NCBI GenBank assembly: GCA_038373885.1
Contig: JAWZYV010012519.1
Span: 310,001-374,000 of the forward strand
DNA length: 64,000 nt
DNA from: Cheiracanthium punctorium
Taxonomy: Eukaryota; Arthropoda; Arachnida; Araneae; Cheiracanthiidae
Direction: 5' to 3'
The number at the start of each line of letters is the position of its first letter. The stretch's first letter is position 1. Of this stretch, positions 10,606-24,837 are shown in pieces. The translations under genes and the position numbers were made by a program. Below the pieces are notes generated by a model. It had not been told where the DNA came from. It was given only the letters and a program-made list of their open reading frames with translations, and searched no databases.

Positions 10606-12248
10606 AAATTTCACTCGAGTATAGAGGGCATGTGTTTGATGCATTTTAAAATTGCATTCTAAAAATAATATCAGTTACTCATTTTTTGGTTCACATTTCG
10701 TTAAAAGTCTCATTTGCGGGCAGTTTTTTTTTTCTCTTTTACCACACATTTTAAGGTCAAGCAGTTTGATGACACATTTTTACATGAATGAGAAATGAAA
10801 ATGTTACATAAATTTTAAATAAATATTTGATACATAAATTAATTCTGACATAAATGAGAGAGGTTTGTTCCTGCTGAGATGTAATTAGGTCACTCTCAAA
10901 CACTGTTACTAATCATGTCACTTATATTCAATTAAATTCATTCTTTTTCTTTTGTTAGAATAGGGTAATTCCGGGAGAGTCGCCTCATCCGGAACAGATG
11001 CCGCACCCCTCGTATTTTTGTAATTATCGATAGATAACAGTCATACACGCAGTATAGGTATGCAGTGAGATTTCCTTAACTAGTGCATAGCAGTCCCTTT
11101 CAATGTTTTACCTATAGCTATGCAATCCTTATTTTGAGATAAGCGCATGATTTCACTATCCAAACTTTTAAGTGCGTTAAGATTAAGTGCTTTTTTTACG
11201 CTAATTACTGAATCCATGCATGATTTCGAAATCAAAACTAAGTGTCGCATCTGTATAGAATACTGTTAATGTGGTTACACCACATTTCGTTGCGAAGACA
11301 GGCAACTGTGATGTGTTACGTCTGTACCGTACAAAATGGGATGAATGCCACACTGCCATTCCTGTATCCATGCCTCAGTTTCTTTTGTATGGGACGCCGC
11401 AATTAGCAAAATTTTAATTCCTTCCCGTGTTTTATTTTTTATATTACTGAATTTATGTTACTGAGTATATTTGCTGGATTTAATTAAGTGTTATTAACTT
11501 TTATCCCTTTGATTTTGTACATATTGACCAAGTTGGGAATGTTATTAGTCGTTAATTGTAATTCTAATAATTTTGAATTTTAACGTTCTAGCTTAAATAA
11601 AATATTGTTTTTAAAAATCAGATAATTTTTAAATTTGTTTACAGATTTTATTAGAGCCGCCTAGATTTTATAAAAGAAGAAAACAATGTAAAAGTAAAAT
11701 AATGAACAATGTCAAAACAAATAAAACAAGATAAAGACTAATTTAGTTTTTTACCCCCTCTGAAATACACTGATGGCACGTTGTTCATGAAATAACAATT
11801 AAAATTCAATTAAAAAATTTGCATTTAATTTTAGTAGTGAACTAAGTCGGCAAACTATTATTGATTTAAACCTACTAGTTCGTCTCTTTATACCAATTTA
11901 GTATCTTTTTGTTATTAAATAAGTAATTATAGTCCAAATATGAATATTTTTTCGAGCGATTTTTTAAATTTATTATGTCATTCTGTTCTTATATCAGACG
12001 TGGCATAACTCCTGCACAAAAGCGGCGTCTGACCCACAGTGTCATATTTTAGAAATAATTGTTTAAACATATTAATTATTTTTTTATAATTTTTGTCGGA
12101 GTATATATGTTTTATATTTTACATTCAATAACCCAGCATGATTTATTTTATTGTATGTGCATTCTGGGATTTTTTATACAAATTTTAAAAAAATGTGGCA
12201 TAAGTCCCGGAATTACCCTACATTAGTAAATACTGATGTACATTTATA
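10606..12248. other. No gene seen
   Basis: AT-rich spacer with no recognised coding, RNA or terminal-repeat signal. Confidence 0.5.
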
Positions 12249-12478
12249 AAATTCCAAGTGGTGTAGTGGGTAAAGAACCATTATATCATGTATTGGATCC
12301 GGGTTCAATTCCCGGATTGGGTGTTAACTCGTCCGTCCCTTCATAGGGGATAATGCTGGCCGCCCATTTGGTGCCTCCATAATAGAATGCTCCATAATAG
12401 AATGGCCAAAACGTTCGTGCCGTTGTAGTTGCGAATGCCTAATTTGTAAGTGCCCAAGTGCCCAGGTGCCCAGTCGTT
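12249..12478 (+). repeat. tRNA-derived SINE, family 1
   Basis: The head carries an A box (GTGGTGTAGTGGGTAAAG, 12259-12276) and a B box (GGGTTCAATTCCC, 12301-12313) at tRNA-like spacing. The body contains CGTCCGTCCCTTCATA, GTGCCTCCATAATA and AAGTGCCC, each matched in the copy at 24838-25046. A 15-bp internal duplication (CTCCATAATAGAATG twice) is private to this copy. It ends in a CT/TA/TG microsatellite that may be a grown tail. Confidence 0.85.
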
Positions 12479-12493
12479 TTCTCTCTCTCTCTC

Positions 12494-12543
<50 letters not shown>
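12479..12543. repeat. Compound (CT)n(TA)n(TG)n microsatellite
   Basis: Successive CT, TA and TG dinucleotide runs sit between the SINE tail and the following Tigger-like element. Confidence 0.95.
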
Positions 12544-12545
<2 letters not shown>

Positions 12546-13254
12546 CAGTCAACTCCGAATATAGTGAACGCATTTCCTTAGTTCCCATTCACATAAGTGA
12601 GAAATGTACATAGCCTTTTCTGGTTTTAGTGAAACATAACTTCGGTTAAAGTGAACTTAAAAAGCTCTGGACGGCAGAAGTGAATGTTCGGTTCCTACGA
12701 AGAATGTCTCTTTTGTGTTCGAGTTGAGAGAAAGAGATTAACAAACACCTGTTGCGAAATACAGGAGAATTGTCAGTGTCTAGGCTAACATAATAAAATA
12801 AGGAGGGGGGGGGGTGAGAGGGTGTTCGTAATTTTTTGCTTTACTGTAATGCATTCTAATCTTTAAAAGCATTCACTAACAAAAGAAGGTTACTTTAGAA
12901 AGTGAACCAAAAGCGGAAAATTCCCTCTTACCCTTGAACGATTTTATTTTCCATTACCAATGCAATATCACAGGTTAAAAGCTACAGTACCTTTTGCCAA
13001 CTGATTGGAATGTACATTAATTCCATAAATGAGATTAATTATCTTTGCTTTACTTAAAATATATTTCTATAACCATAATACGATCAATTATGTTTGATTT
13101 ACTTAATAAACATTCAGTATTTGTATTAAATACTATTTTCCAGTTTTTTTTAAGTTTTATTGTGCAACATTGGTAAACATCAATTTTAGTGAACTTCGGA
13201 TTTAGTGAACGAAATTTGCCGGTCCCAGAAGTTCGGTATAACTGCAGTTGACTG
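12546..13254. mobile_element. Tigger/pogo-like non-autonomous element
   Basis: The left end reads CAGTCAACTCCGAATATAGT. The right end, in reverse, reads CAGTCAACTGCAGTTATACC. Both are flanked by TA, and GTGAAC/GTTCAC-type words recur internally (for example GATTTAGTGAACG near 13198). The 709-bp length and the TA-flanked CAGT ends suit a pogo/Tigger MITE. No transposase or DDE motif is visible. A poly-G run near 12804-12814 lies inside. Confidence 0.75.
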
Positions 13255-16200
13255 TATATATATATTGTAGTAACAATGAGTACACACAACAAAACACTTT
13301 TACAATAATACATTCCCTCTCTCTCTTTTGGCCAAGAAAAATGTGAGGACTGGGTAAGAGCTTGGACATATATTTATTATTTAATAATTTGGACAGTTGT
13401 ATCATTTAAATGTTATAGAATACCTATGGTACTCGTTAAAACAAAATCAAATAAAACTAACAACACTTATTTCAATTTAATTATTTTGGTATGTGCATCT
13501 AAGAAACAAAGTGGGCATTTGTCATATTTTTTTAAGCTAAAAAATTAATTTTATCTTTCCCAAAATGTGAAAAATTTACGAGTTTTGTTAATTTTTTCTA
13601 ACTGGAACCGATATCTATCCAATAATAATTAAAAGTTTCGAAAAAATATTTTTTTGACGTTATATGCAAAGCATCATTAGTAACATCTTTTAAAAATGAT
13701 TCATTCCATTCATTAGTTATTTAGTTTATGAAAACTATTTGTGTAGCTTATGCAAATTTGCTCCGTTAAAAAGAAATGGCCATTGCATTATGCTATCAGT
13801 AAAATGATGACTTAACTGCATTTGAAAAATAAATTTCTTATTTTTTAAACTAAATAAAACAAATGATTGAAAGTACTTGAATTTAGATATAAATGATTTT
13901 AACACTAGAAAAACATTTGTAAGCAAATGCTAGCATTACTTATAGCATTGGACGAGTATTTTAAATATTTTTAATTACACCTGGAATTTTGAAGTGTAGT
14001 TGTGCTTTTTCTAGAATACGTATGGATACAATATGAAACGAGACAGTGATTTGCAGCTGTTAAGCGAGATGATATAGGTTTATTTCTCATTACAGGTTTA
14101 TTTCTCGTTTTGGATTTTACAAGCCGAGAAAATTTTGCAGTTAATTTGCGAGAAAAGATTTTGGTCTGTATTTTGGTCTGGCATTCACTCCTATCCTAGA
14201 AATAACAGTACAACGATGTCGTAAAGTTCTCTGCCTCTCTCTTCCTTCCTTTCTTTCTTGATGGGAAAAGATTACACTAGATATTTAAATGATTAGTTAA
14301 GAAATTAAAATTTTAGAAAGAATTCAAGTTTTATGGCATTCTTATGGAAAATCTAGGTTTCTGATTTTAAGTGTGATATGGTTATATTATGGTTTGGGTG
14401 AGTCGTTAAGATTTTTTCTTTCCAGTTTCAATGGAAAACGATTACTTAAAATTTGAATATCATGACAATATCACAAACTGTCAGATTTTTTATTTTAAAT
14501 ACTAAGTTATATTTGTTGAGTGTAATATACAGACCTTTATGTTTAGAATAATGCTGAAAGAGAACCTAATATAGCGGGCTTTTCTGTTTTTCCTTTTATC
14601 TTTTGTCATTCAAGAAAATTCAAGTATTTGATGCGCAAGAATCAATCAGAAAAATTGGTGCTAAAATTTTATTTAAAAGAAGTTGTCTTATCTATAAAAC
14701 TAGGTTAGACATTTCCTAGTAAAATGTATCACATCAGATGTAATTAACAGAGATTGAAAAGCTCTCTTTTCTTGAAGATAGTGATGATTTTATAAATTAT
14801 TTTATGCTTAAAATTCAAGAATAAGTGATATAAATATCATTTAACATAACGTGTCTATTGTTTCTTGCACTTAGCTTTATTTAAAACAGCAATATCACTT
14901 TTCTTTTTCGAGTTTCTATTCGGCCGAATACAAATAAATTTTCCTTATATTTTAAAAGTAACAAGTATGAGGTCATCATTCTTCCCATTCCGGCATGAAT
15001 CGGCAAAATCCTAAATCCCTTAATTCATTTTGGTAACACTCCAGCGGTGAGCAAAATGTTTTTGATAAAACTATTACATTACGTAACTTGAAGCAAATAA
15101 TCTATTTAGAAACATTATCCAAATATTACAAAGTGTTTGGGGATTATATTCCTCAATCACAACATCTCTGGATAGGATGACCCCATTTTTTTCCCTTGCA
15201 AAGGCTTTACCCCTCATAACCTGTTGATGGAGGTACGACCACACCTAGATCTCACCCTTTCTGCCCCTCATCCTTTGCAACTAGGGGGTGGGGCAGTTAG
15301 ACAGGGGTCAGACCAAAATGAAAAGGCCTAAATCTTTGGGGGAAGGGGGGGAGTGAAATGTTTTTTAGGACATCAGGGAGAAAGTTTATTAAGCTATTCT
15401 CATGATGGAATTTCAAAGTATCACGAATGCAAAAATGATGTGTTTTCGTTTAGACTATTAGTTACCGCAGTGATTCCTTGGGAGTAACTGAACACGCAAG
15501 CAACACTTCCGGCCTTTTTATTAGAACGCAAAATCTGCAAAAAGTTAACTTATAGAATAATAATGATAAAATAAATCAATAAAATATCTCAATGAAAATT
15601 GTAATTTCGTAAGCTTTAACTTGACTTGGTGTTAGTGTAGCAGTTTTTCTATGCTTTTAAGCTCCTAACTTGAATGAGAATTTTTAATAAATTTGCAAGA
15701 AAATTTACTATGAGAAAAGAAAAATAAATCATGGCATTGATTTTAAAATACTTTCCAATACAAATCTTTTATTTGTATACACATTACTGCATGATGACTA
15801 TCGATCACGTAAGGGGAGCCATGGTTTCTGCATTTTTTTTATCTTATCACCATCTAAGTAAAAGGCTAAGTAAAAGCTTTTCAGAATACTTTCGTATGTC
15901 ACTGTAAAAGAGATAGAAATGGTATGCATATAAATCTCACTGTAATTTTTTTATAGAATGTGATTAACAACATATTTTGTTATAATTCAATCATTTTGAA
16001 AGCTAGAGCATGAACAAGAGGGACATAGAATTACTTTCAAAATTTTTTTGACAATATTCAAAATTTATGTTCACAGAACTAACATGTTGTTGTGTGTTCA
16101 CCACCCCTATTTGACATTACGAATGTCAATATCGCTGAAATATATTAAATTATGTCATTGGGCTGTATTGTACTGACCCATTCTCAAGTTCTCTGATTTT

Positions 16201-16403
16201 CATAAGAATTCGTAGAAACTTCTGTACGGTATCAAATCTTATTGTTTATACAACTAATAAAGGCTGTGATATTTGAAATAAATAAATGGAAACGGTTTCT
16301 CCTGAATTTGCTCCCATACTTCGAATAATGAGTTCAATGATTTACGAAACTATAAGATTTTCTCAATTACTAATACAGATCTTCTTAAATCTGGAATCGC
16401 AGG
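13255..16403. other. No gene seen
   Basis: AT-rich spacer. A GC-richer patch at 15180-15350 contains runs of G (GGGGGAAGGGGGGGAG), but no terminal repeats or coding motif were found. Confidence 0.5.
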
Positions 16404-16510
16404 GACTTTACGCATTCCGTATTACCGAGATTCCGGATTACATTTTCGTATTACAGTCCGTATTTACAGACTTTACACATTCCGTATTATTGCTTATTCC
16501 GGATTATAGA
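16404..16510 (+). repeat. Diverged tandem repeat, 65-bp period
   Basis: GACTTTACGCATTCCGTATT at 16404 and GACTTTACACATTCCGTATT at 16469 each lead into a TTCCGGATTA word. The CCGGATTA vocabulary resembles pogo/Tigger-type ends, so this may be a transposon relic. Confidence 0.6.
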
Positions 16511-18963
16511 AAACCTGTTATATGAATTATAAAAAAAGGGTAATAATCAGGTAAAATTCGGAAAAAAAGACGCATATCTTGAATAGAAAAGATGTAAATG
16601 AGAAATAAAAAAATACGTTTATTGAGGAACTATGCACAGCAGAAAGATGTTACTGGCGTTTTTTTTTTTCAATAAGTGGTATAGTTCATAAATTATTATT
16701 TTATAACAGCACTTAAAAATAATTTGCCTCTTTGATAAATTTTTGAGTATTTTATCAAAGAGGCAAACACAATCATTAAGCCATTAAAATAAAGAAAAAA
16801 ATCCAAACCAATCGTTAAAAAAAAAGTTTTGAAGATTCACTTTTTTAAAACAAAAAACTTCGTTAAATAGCAGAATTATCAATACTTTTGAAAACTAACA
16901 CAATACTATCAAAAAGAACTGCTTACATATGTTTCAGCAGATTCACACATTACAGTGTCATGTCACGTACAATGTTAGGTGCTTAATGATGTTAGATCAG
17001 TATGTGAAGCATTACGAAAATAAAAAAAGCAAAAGTCTTCTACACAGGTTATACATACATGTTAAGGTTATATTCTGTAATTTACTGGCACTACGTCTCC
17101 TAATTTATATTTATTTTAAATATTATGATCTGATTTATATTGAAAGGTCGCATCACATTCATGTTAATTGCTCTTTTCAGTAGCTTGTCAATTATGATTC
17201 ATGAATTAAGAAATTAGGAGTAGTTATAATAATTATCGAGGATATAGAAGTTAAATTAAAATAAAATAAATCAAAAGTAGCATGCTTCCGGCAAAAGTGC
17301 AGTCTGGGAGGATAAATTTGACTTGGTAATTTCGTACCAAGTCAACACTTTCCAATCAATATCTAAAATTATCATCTATAAAATCAAAAATGACGTTAGT
17401 GTACGAAATATGGTAATAAGTCTGAACTATGAACAAACATTGTGCGTTTTTGATTTTGAACGGAAGAAAAAGTTATGGGTAATTATGAGTATTTTTTGCT
17501 AATTTCAACTTTGCGAATTTTTAACTGTTATAATTTTTTTAAAAATAACGTTTTAAATAACTAGAGGGAAACATCGAGCTTTTAAGAATATCTAGTAAAA
17601 ATAAAATTTTGTTTTTGTACGATTATTTTCTTCAAATTTAAGGGGCTGGTCATAATTACAGCAACAAAGCAACAAAATTGGGAAAAAAAGTGGGGTGTTT
17701 ATTACCATCATAAGGGTAACTATGATCACTTGATTTCTCTTGATATTTAAGCGTAGAACTTTAGTTGGAGCAATTGAGACTACTAAGCTGGCTTTTGATA
17801 GCAATTAGCATTGCCTCTTAGTGCGAAGGCAATTGATACAAATTGAGTAATACGGTTATAATATCTATTTATTAAATCAAATGGCCTCTTGTTCTCAAAA
17901 TGTGTTAACAACAAGAAGCCATTTGAAGTCCTTTCTTTTTCATCAAAGGAAAAATATTGATTGTAAGAATTATTGATAAAAAATAAATTAAGTAATGTTG
18001 TTTTAAGAGCAAAATAAAATCAAGATAAATGTTTAAGACAGTTTAAATAGAAACGGTTCTTGGAATGTCATCCGTAATTTTTTTTTTTTTTTTTCAGTGA
18101 CATAAGTTTTACAATAGAGCAGTGCAAACCACGTGACTGTGCCGTGCCGTACAATATTTTCCGAGTGTCATATGCCCACAAAAATAAAAATAAACTAATA
18201 GAAACCAATTTTTTTTTTTTTTAATGACGGCTGTTCTCTAAGGATGGCTTGTGACTTACTGTGAAACTGTCCTTATATTTGATTATGAGGAAGTAACTAT
18301 TTGTTCTACAGAAATTTCACAGTCTAAATTATTTTTTCGTATTTATTCGTCTCATTAATTCTCATAACAAACTTTCATCTGGTAAACTTAATATCTTGGA
18401 ATGTACTTCTGGCTCTGTTCACAGATCATTACAGTAAGTTTTAAGTAATTAATTAAAAATAATCAATAGTAAAATTATCGTTTTATAATTTATTTTTATA
18501 TTAAACATAACAAACAAATAAAATATTTTAAATTATTTTTTCCTTAATGTTTTTTTAAGTGATATAAGCCAATCCTGTGCTTTCTGATATCAGAAATACT
18601 TTTGTTATTCTGTTTTTACACATGGTCATAATTACATCACTTCTTAAAAAACAGAGGGGGTGGTTATGAACACGAATTTAAAATTACTTTGTATTATGTT
18701 AGAAAAATTAAAAACATGTAGGAAGCTCTTAAATAAGCTACAAATATACTTTTTAATATGAATTAGTTTACCTAAAAATTTTTCTTTTGGGGACACATAT
18801 CTTTGAATACCGAATCGTCAAATCCATTTACTGAAAATTTTGACAATGTGTTTATCAATTCTTCTACCTTAAAAGTATTTAATGCTAATGATGAAATATA
18901 CATTTCATGAAAAGTACATTGTAAGCTTTATGCCTAATTTTTGCTAAGCTTTATTATTTATAG

Positions 18964-18997
<34 letters not shown>

Positions 18998-21900
18998 CGC
19001 TGGTTGTGATTATTTCACCTGACCCTACAAGTTAAATCGCAGACTTTTAAGTATTTAGCTTCAAATTATTAGACATTATTTAGATGAACAAAACAGCAAA
19101 AATGATTGATGGAAACAGATTGCAAAAGATTTTGATAAGTAATATAAATATTAATTATGAAAATTATTTTTTTTGCTTATTTTACTTTATTTTATTTTAT
19201 GTTTTTATTTTTTCGAATTTAATCTTTTCATAAATTGAAGATAGAACGAATTACGGAAGTTGTAAAAAGGAACTGTAGCTTTATGTTGTACTGAAAGTGT
19301 TTAAGTAAAAATCTCACTTTACTAGCATATCCCGAACTCACATACAGGCCCTTGCTAAAGAAGGGGTAGGGGGGGGGGGAGTCGCCCCCATACTGAAAAA
19401 AATTAGATCCCTAGTTGGAAAAATTAGTGAAAAAATTTTAACGAAACGATAATTTGCTTTCTGTTTCTGGTACACTTGGCAAAATTACGCAAATCCAGTT
19501 GGCAAAAGTAAAAAGTTAGTAAGATAGTTGATAAAAAAATAAAGAAGTTGGTAAAAACCGATATCTGACATGGCAGTTTATGGATATCTCTCCCCGCTAA
19601 GAAAAGTCCTAGCAATAGCTCTGCTGATATATATTTCAAATTGACATTTCACTTAAACAATGCGGCTAGTTGCCAAAATTAATGAATAAATAATTGGTTG
19701 ACAATAGCTTCTTGAGAATATTATCACTCACAAAGATCATTAAAATACGATAAATATTAGTCACACGCTGTTTTATTTGTTTAGCATTTAATTTCCATGC
19801 AGCCCAGTCATGTATCAACCCAATCGGCTGCATCATTTAACCTTTCACCTGCCAGTAAGTAACCTTGGCCACGCGACCATTCCCCCAAGAACAGCGACGG
19901 AGAAATCACCGTTATATATTAACAGCTGTTCAGGTCGTGAGAACCAAGAGAGTCCATTACTTAATTGAGTTTGTAGTCTCAACAGGATCGAGGTTACAAA
20001 TGCTTCATTTATTTTTACTTACCCTTTTTGCTTTATTCGTGTGTGTATGCGTCTGAAGAAGAGGGCAATGAGTATGTGAGAGTTACGAACTTGCACACAC
20101 GTATCTGCGAGTTGCTTCTCCAAGGTTGTGCATCAAGCCTAAATGGCTGGAGGAGTTATATTTATTTGTATTCTCTCACTCGCTCTCTCTCTTCGTATTT
20201 TTTAGCATGAATAATAAGTATGACTGAGGTGGAGAAAAATAAATAATAATCATCAAACCTGGAATCCTGTTTCTGAGTTTCGGACAAAAGCTCTTCTGAG
20301 TTCTCGTGAGAATTATGTCTTGGCAAAGAAGAGCCGGCAAAAACAAACACGGTTTTTTCCCTTTCACTTTCTGAAGAATATGTTCCGCGTGTTTTATTTG
20401 TGCCGCGGAGGGTTTATTAAAATGCAAATACTAGGTGGAAGAATACCGGCGCAATTAAAGAAGTGTTTAATGGCTTGGAATATGTCGAGAAAATGGCGAT
20501 AGAAACGTTCCTTTTGTTTGACATACTTAGCGATTCTGAAAGGATTTCGCACAAAAAAAGGTGAAAACTGATTTTAATGTAACAGAACAGGCTTTTTAGA
20601 ATAATAAAAAAGCGATTGAGAATCAGGATGAATTTTTATTGAGTCGTTGATGCAACACCATCTCTTTCACAATTTTAATTGAATGTTTTTTTGTGAGATT
20701 CTTCAGCTCCATGCATTTTTTACACTCTATTAAATGTTATGCATAGGTAATATTAAAATGAAATTGATGTAATTATTAAATAAGTTGGGCGTATTAAGTT
20801 TCATTCATCAGCCATGGTTCAAAGCTTGAAGCTTCGCCCAAGTATTAGACAAAACCCCATACTTCCCACATAATTGTTATAACGTCTCAGGGACGGTCAT
20901 GAATTTCATTCACTCCACGTCTTGCAAAAGAGTGTCGACTCCGTGTAGTTGTTTTTTCAATGGTGTGAGCTAATTATTTTTAGGTTTACAGAATGAAGTT
21001 TGAGGTTTGTTGTTAAAGTTCAGCTTGTAAGTACAGCTGATTGTCAGAATACAGTCACACTCTTGAAACGAATTCTAGTTAGATTTCTTGTTTCACTACT
21101 ATTTGTAGGCATTTACTTTACATAGTGATGTTACAAGATTTGAGTTGAAATTACAGAAAAAGTTTCATTTCAACACTTTCCAACAAGTATGAGAAGTGTT
21201 TATGATTTCGGTTACTCTGTTCGTCCGTCCGAGCTTTAACGGCTGTAAATACACATCGATTATTACGAAATTTTATGTATAGTACTCCTATGTACTGTAC
21301 TATGTACCCAGGAGCACCCAAAAGAATTTCAATACATTACGCTGAATGGGCAGTCATTCTTTAAAGTGTAATTTAAAGATATAAAATATTTCAAACAAAG
21401 TAAAATTTATATATGTTAATAAGGCTCACAAAATCGTGTCTGTAGCATTTATATTTCTTCTACAGGAGCATTCAAAAGAATTTCGATACATTACTCTAAA
21501 TGGTAGAGTATAGAGACATTCATCTATTTCAAGCGTATATAAACGTTTATAACACTACTCTTCATTTAAAGCATGGAAAAGCATTTTCTTTTATAAGGGC
21601 TCGCAAAATTAAATTAATAGTGATATACAGTTCTTTTGAGGTGAATCCTAAAACCCGACGGCCCGATTCGGCTCTAAAAAGATTGTTGTATTGGAAAGTG
21701 TGCTATAATCTATGTGTTTGGCATGATTTATCTTTCTCGTTTAATGTAAATTACATTTAATTAACGCGCTCAATTATGTACGTAAAAAGCGGAGAATCTA
21801 AACTAGAAAAAATACAGCTTAATGAATTACAAAACATGATGCTACTTCAAATTAAAAAAAAAAAATCAATCCACAAATGGATTTTTTTTTGTGTGGAAAT

Positions 21901-22102
21901 CAGTTTTCTTTCACATGAAAACTAAAAACAAAATTTACTATTTATTAATTTAGCTTCGTGTGTTAGAATGTTACAGTAGGCATGTATATGGCAAACCTGC
22001 ACGACGGATAACTGTCTAGAGGGGATTACTTTTTAATATTACTACTAGAGGGGATTACTACTCTACCATGTATTCACGTTACATCTGGAGAAAATCCCCC
22101 CA
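16511..22102. other. No gene; poly-A run and a GC-richer island
   Basis: Mostly AT-rich spacer. A 28-A tract lies at 18967-18994 without an attached recognisable retroposon. A transposon-fragment-like patch with CAGGCCCTTG and a run of G lies at 19345-19390. The interval 19790-20500 is richer in GC, lacks repeats and contains words such as ATGCAAAT (near 20420). It could be a conserved non-coding element, but that is a guess. Confidence 0.45.
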
Positions 22103-22213
22103 AAACTTCAGACCGCTCGGTCGACAGCCTCGCGGTAGGACAGAACCTTGGATCTTCCCATTTCAGATATCTGCCATATTCAGTGCTCTATCCACTCGGC
22201 CCAGATGACGCTT
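22103..22213 (-). repeat. tRNA-derived SINE, family 2, degraded copy
   Basis: On the minus strand a tRNA-like head (TGGGCCGAGTGGATAGAGC) and a decayed B box (AAGGTTCTGTCCT) are followed by GTCGACCGAGCGGTCTGAAG, then GGATTTTCTCC and GTGAATACATGG. The order and spacing match the copies at 37888 (plus) and 47222 (minus). Confidence 0.7.
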
Positions 22214-22929
22214 GTCCACGATATGCATGTAAGGCATAATGAATAATTTCAGCGTAATTCATCTGAAATCTTTAGGATAATTTTTTTCGAAAAGTATAAT
22301 TTCGGCTCACTATAACTTTGTTATTTAAAATCTAAGACTGAAAAATTAGAAAATATCTGAATGTGATTAAAAAAAAGTTAAACAAATAAATAATTTTTAG
22401 CAAAAGTCAAATAACTTCGAAAGTTTTACATGAAAATCTTTATGTCACAGAAGTAAGGCAAATACACTGGACTTTGGTAATGCATGGTTAAAATATTTTG
22501 AATAGCAACTGAAAAGACACTGTAGTTGTTTTCTAAATTTACTTTAAAAGTCACAAATTAAATTTTCGTCTGAATGTGGACTTTGTAACACCTCTTGCAA
22601 CCACTAGTAACCAATGACAGGACTGATTTAGTGCGCACGTACACCGCATGTACACAAAGGTTTTTAGTGTTAGGACAACAATTGAACAGGTAACTCACCT
22701 GTCAATAGGCCGACTCCTAATATATACTTATTTTATCCTGAACCGAAGAGCAATTCTGACTGTCTTGTCTTATGAACAACAACAAAAAAAGAAGGTGAAC
22801 TAAATTTCTTCAAATTAAAATTGTAGATAGATTAAAACACTAAAATAAAAATGTAAATTTTGATGAATAAATAAATTAATTAGTCTTCCCTTTGAAACTT
22901 TCAAAGGTAACAACTTGATAAAAAACAGA
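22214..22929. other. No gene seen
   Basis: AT-rich spacer without recognised features. Confidence 0.5.
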
Positions 22930-23190
22930 TGGTGGATTGATTCAAACAAATGGTTAATTTTAACCAAATAAACCATTTAAACAAACAATTTAGTTAAATT
23001 AACAAAACATCTGTTTATTTTAACAAATTGTTTGGTTAAATTGGCACAATGTTTTGTTGAAATAACCAAATAATTTCAAGAAAATTGTTTTGTTAATTTA
23101 ACAAAAAATTTATTGCCACTATTTCAACAGGGTAATTTTGTCGATTTAACAAGGTTTTTGTTGATTCAACAAAACATTTTTTTTTATTGT
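22930..23190. repeat. Motif-dense region of TTAACAAA / GTTGATTCAACAAAAC words
   Basis: About 260 bp made of many direct and inverted copies of short words: TTAACAAA, TTGGTTAAAT, TTTTGTTGAAAT, GTTGATTCAACAAAACA. It ends in an A/T homopolymer followed by GTGTTAG. This has the look of a foldback MITE with subterminal repeats ending near 23190. A matching left terminus was not found. Confidence 0.55.
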
Positions 23191-24837
23191 GTTAGTATGT
23201 CCATAGTGCATTGGTTGAAACAGCATTATTAATTTTTTCCAGTATTTAGCATCATTGGTTTGTTTTTAAAGTCTTGTGACGACGATCACTGTTCAGGTGG
23301 AACACTCTTGACCAATGCACTAATGCAGACGAGTTCCGAGTCACTTTTGCTCTTCTTCAACGGCAAGAATCTTAGTCAATTGCTTTATTAGAGGAACAGT
23401 CGTGTTGTGAATTTTTCCAGCAACCGGGAAAAAAAAGTTTTAACTGTCTTGAAATAGCAGTACAAGGATTTCATGAATTCCAAGTGAGCCATCATCTAAG
23501 TTCTTGCCGTGGATGAAGGACTAACTAATCCGAAACATGCTCAGCAAACATCTGGTGATGGATCTCTTAGGAAACAGAGTTCTGCCTCTTTAGTGTTTTA
23601 TTTATTTATCTATTTATTTCAATTTTATACTTATCTGACTTTTCTACGCATTTATACAATTTTTAAAAAGGCCATTCATTTTAGTTCTCTGTGCCCCAAA
23701 TATAGCGTCGATTTTAACCTAGCCTGGCAGAGGAATTCACTTCACCATTAAAGTGCTTTTAATGAAGCGGATGCTTTTGCACGTTCGTAATTAGTATTCC
23801 GATCTCTTCTCGTGTTTATGCTAAGCGTGGTTTTTGTTTCCCCAGAAACACAGCTATTGCCTTATAGAGAACATCTTTTTTTCTGAAAGCAGCGAAAAAA
23901 TGGACAAATAAGCAAATGAAGAAGCGCGTTTCATAACTTGGGGTCAGCGTAAATAATGTATTCCACTCGTGTCTTTCTTAAACTGTTGTGAAGACACCGG
24001 GATTCCCAGTGTTCTGCACGATTGAGTCATCGAGGTTACCAGATTAAATATGGGATGGCACTGTTTAGTTTTCTGTAAAAAACAAGTGAATTATTTCATA
24101 CGCGTGTTATTTGCAAAGCATTAAGAATTTCACACTGAGTGTTGAAACGCGTGTAAAGAGTTTAGAAAGTAACTAAGTTTGAAATAAGTGTTAATTTTTA
24201 AAATCAAAACTTAAATATTGCTGTTCAAGATTAATGTACACGCATCTTTATGTTTATCCAACCAAGTTATCAGGTACATTGATCTAAGTAACAAAATAAT
24301 TACAAGGATTTGGTTGTTTTATAAATGCTTTTCAAGTTCCAATATTCTGTGCGCATACTTTTTTCAACAATGTACTATTTTTAGAATATGAAAGTCTTAA
24401 ACATTTTGTAATATGCTTGAATTTATTTTTCTTACATTTTCTGTAAACATAGCCTTGAAGTAACTGTTTTTTAAGTGCAGAAAAACATAATAAATAATTG
24501 ATTTCGCTCTAGTTAGAAATATCAATGCATAAAATTATTATAAAAAGTTTGCACCTTGAGCATCAAGCACTAATGCCATTGAAACATTCTCTAACAAGTA
24601 CCAATTTAATTTATTCAAAGTGAATATATATTTGAATATATATTTTGGCTATGGTTTTTTGGAAAACTCCATAATTCAGCGCAAGCATTCAAATTTTGTA
24701 AATCAAGCAGTATCAAATCTGAAGTCAATTCATTTTTCCACACTTAGAATATATTGAAGATGTATAGCAAGTGGAATCGGATTGAATTCAGGGAATTAGT
24801 ATCAGTTGAACCCAGGATGTTTTATTTTCCTAATGGC
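23191..24837. other. No gene seen
   Basis: Slightly more GC between 23280 and 24060 than around it. No coding motif, RNA fold or terminal repeat was recognised. Confidence 0.45.

Noticed and set aside
22930..23190. CRISPR-like repeated motif
   Set aside because: Spacing is irregular, words occur in both orientations and the context is eukaryotic; it fits a foldback transposon.
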